Made by a program: the position numbers and the translations under genes. A stretch of DNA of 64,000 nucleotides from Alloacidobacterium dinghuense. Lineage in GTDB: Bacteria > Acidobacteriota > Terriglobia > Terriglobales > Acidobacteriaceae. The DNA lies in NCBI RefSeq assembly GCF_014274465.1, contig NZ_CP060394.1, positions 3,410,001 through 3,474,000 on the forward strand, in the 5' to 3' direction. The notes beneath the pieces are model-generated. The model saw nothing but the letters and a program-made list of their open reading frames with translations. It searched no databases and was not told the DNA's origin. This document shows positions 63,256 through 64,000 of the stretch, one piece after another (positions within the stretch are counted from its first letter, which is position 1; each line of letters begins with the position of its first letter).

Positions 63256-64000
63256 ATGAAAGCCCTCGCACTGGCAATCATCTGCCTGCTCCCGGTCATC
63301 GGAAACACTCAGGTCGAGAAGTCCGGCCCATGGGAGATGCAATCCAGCGGAACCACGGCGAGCCTGCGGGGCATCCACGCCGTGGGCGGCGGCGTAGCCT
63401 GGGCCAGCGGCACCAACGGCACCGTCCTGCGCACCGAGGACAGCGGCTACATGTGGCAAAGCTGCGCCATGCCGCCCGGCGCAGAAAAACTCGACTTCCG
63501 CGGCATCTGGGCCTGGGACGCGAACACAGCCATCGTCATGTCCAGCGGCCCCGGCGACCAGTCCCGCCTCTACAAGACAACGGACGGCTGCTCCCACTGG
63601 ACCCTGCTCTACACCAACCCGGACAAGGATGGTTTCTGGGACGCGATTCAGTTCACCGAACGGGGCCGTGGAATATTGTTGGGAGATCCGGTAGCCATCC
63701 GAGGTGCGGACGGTAAGAACGATTTGGCATTGACAATCATGAAGACGCTGGATGGTGGAACAACTTGGATGCGAGATCTAGCGACAGAAGGCAGCGTTCG
63801 CGTAGCCGACGGGACAGGCGCCTTCGCTGCAAGCAATTCATCCGTAGCGATTTTCAAGGATCGTGTCTGGGTTGGCACCGGCGGCAAGAGTGGCGCGCAC
63901 GTATACATCGGCAAGTTCGCTAGGCCGATTCCCCTAATGATGCTCGACTGGTCTGGACCGCTACCTGGTTCAGAACTCAGCCGCTACGTCCCCCTCCCGC
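63256..64000 (+). CDS. secreted beta-propeller (YCF48/BNR-like) protein, 3' end beyond window
   Basis: Open from ATG 63256 to the window end without a stop, 248 codons. A short signal peptide (LALAIICLLPVIG) is followed by BNR-type blades: GTNGTVLRTEDSGYMWQ, QSRLYKTTDGCSHWTLLY and MKTLDGGTTWMRD, the sialidase-like Asp-box spacing. Similar proteins are photosynthesis-assembly-type propellers or secreted sensors. The function cannot be given. A 92-codon reverse frame (63030-63308) over its start is not a gene. Confidence 0.75.
   Translation, partial: MKALALAIICLLPVIGNTQVEKSGPWEMQSSGTTASLRGIHAVGGGVAWASGTNGTVLRTEDSGYMWQSCAMPPGAEKLDFRGIWAWDANTAIVMSSGPGDQSRLYKTTDGCSHWTLLYTNPDKDGFWDAIQFTERGRGILLGDPVAIRGADGKNDLALTIMKTLDGGTTWMRDLATEGSVRVADGTGAFAASNSSVAIFKDRVWVGTGGKSGAHVYIGKFARPIPLMMLDWSGPLPGSELSRYVPLP

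Noticed and set aside
63030-63308. 92-codon reverse frame over the start of the propeller gene
   Set aside because: It runs against a well-supported forward frame with signal peptide and BNR motifs.
1-64000. CRISPR arrays, prophage and insertion sequences
   Set aside because: No regularly spaced direct repeats, phage structural genes or transposase frames were seen; the only repeats are the REP-like copies and the short T-rich motifs.

Overview
The window looks like a chromosomal segment of a Gram-negative soil-type Acidobacteriota, most likely the Terriglobia/Acidobacteriaceae group. The pointers are an 870-codon orphan MacB/FtsX-type permease of the 'acidobacterial duplicated orphan permease' kind (54106-56646), LPS and lipoprotein genes (KdsB, an Lnt-like protein, LolA), many secreted glycan-active enzymes, and dispersed repeats beginning GTCATCCTGAGCGGAGCG that I recall from intergenic DNA of this group. 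No phage, plasmid, transposase gene or CRISPR array is visible. No database search was run: all product names come from motifs and remembered families.

Layout. 1-2700: a cyclopropane-fatty-acid-synthase-type methyltransferase overlapping a geranylgeranyl-reductase-type flavoprotein. 2722-7020: phosphoglucomutase and glycogen phosphorylase, a glycogen breakdown pair. 7700-11250: a Pro/Ala-rich lipoprotein, an M24-fold protein that has lost metal ligands, a stretch with two gene-tail relics, and an azoreductase. 11343-14148: TetR regulator, Lnt-like protein and KdsB, with two palindromic operators in front of the regulator. 14273-15384: tRNA-Met and a zinc-free alcohol dehydrogenase/quinone reductase. 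15391-19297: a tight operon of a Tat-signal aldo/keto reductase with LarE, LarC and LarB (nickel-pincer cofactor synthesis) but no LarA. 19420-27074: TPR protein, CLC chloride channel, a large membrane protein, then a histidine-kinase-like protein without its phospho-histidine followed by a stand-alone KdpD sensor domain.

27399-35296: an MmeI-like single-chain restriction-modification enzyme, a LolA-like protein facing an MMPL/RND exporter, tRNA-Lys, a poorly coding 0.9 kb stretch and a small Gln/Gly/Ser-rich protein with very clear expression signals. 35428-45193: GalT, an ATP-grasp enzyme, an O-methyltransferase, a DUF4254 protein, two proteins sharing a barrel-like domain with the 7700 lipoprotein, a GDSL esterase, a frameshifted glyoxalase-fold gene, a TPR protein, YvcK and a secreted protein. 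45273-53863: RlmN, M16 protease, a type IV pilin-like protein, LolA, an SGNH hydrolase, a GH3 beta-glucosidase, and two small genes each broken by one base. The repeats cluster here and form the ends of LolA and of the SGNH hydrolase. 54106-64000: the orphan permease, a GAF-domain alpha-glucan phosphorylase, a secreted Ig-like/jelly-roll protein behind a long hairpin-rich leader, an M50 membrane protease with a helical-repeat tail, and a secreted beta-propeller protein cut by the window end.

Themes: storage-glucan turnover (Pgm plus two phosphorylases), envelope building, nickel-pincer cofactor synthesis without its known client, and several enzymes with degenerate catalytic residues. The strongest candidates for something undescribed are the His-less kinase/KdpD pair, the LarA-less Lar operon with a Tat reductase, the metal-less M24 protein and the structured leader at 59874-60071.
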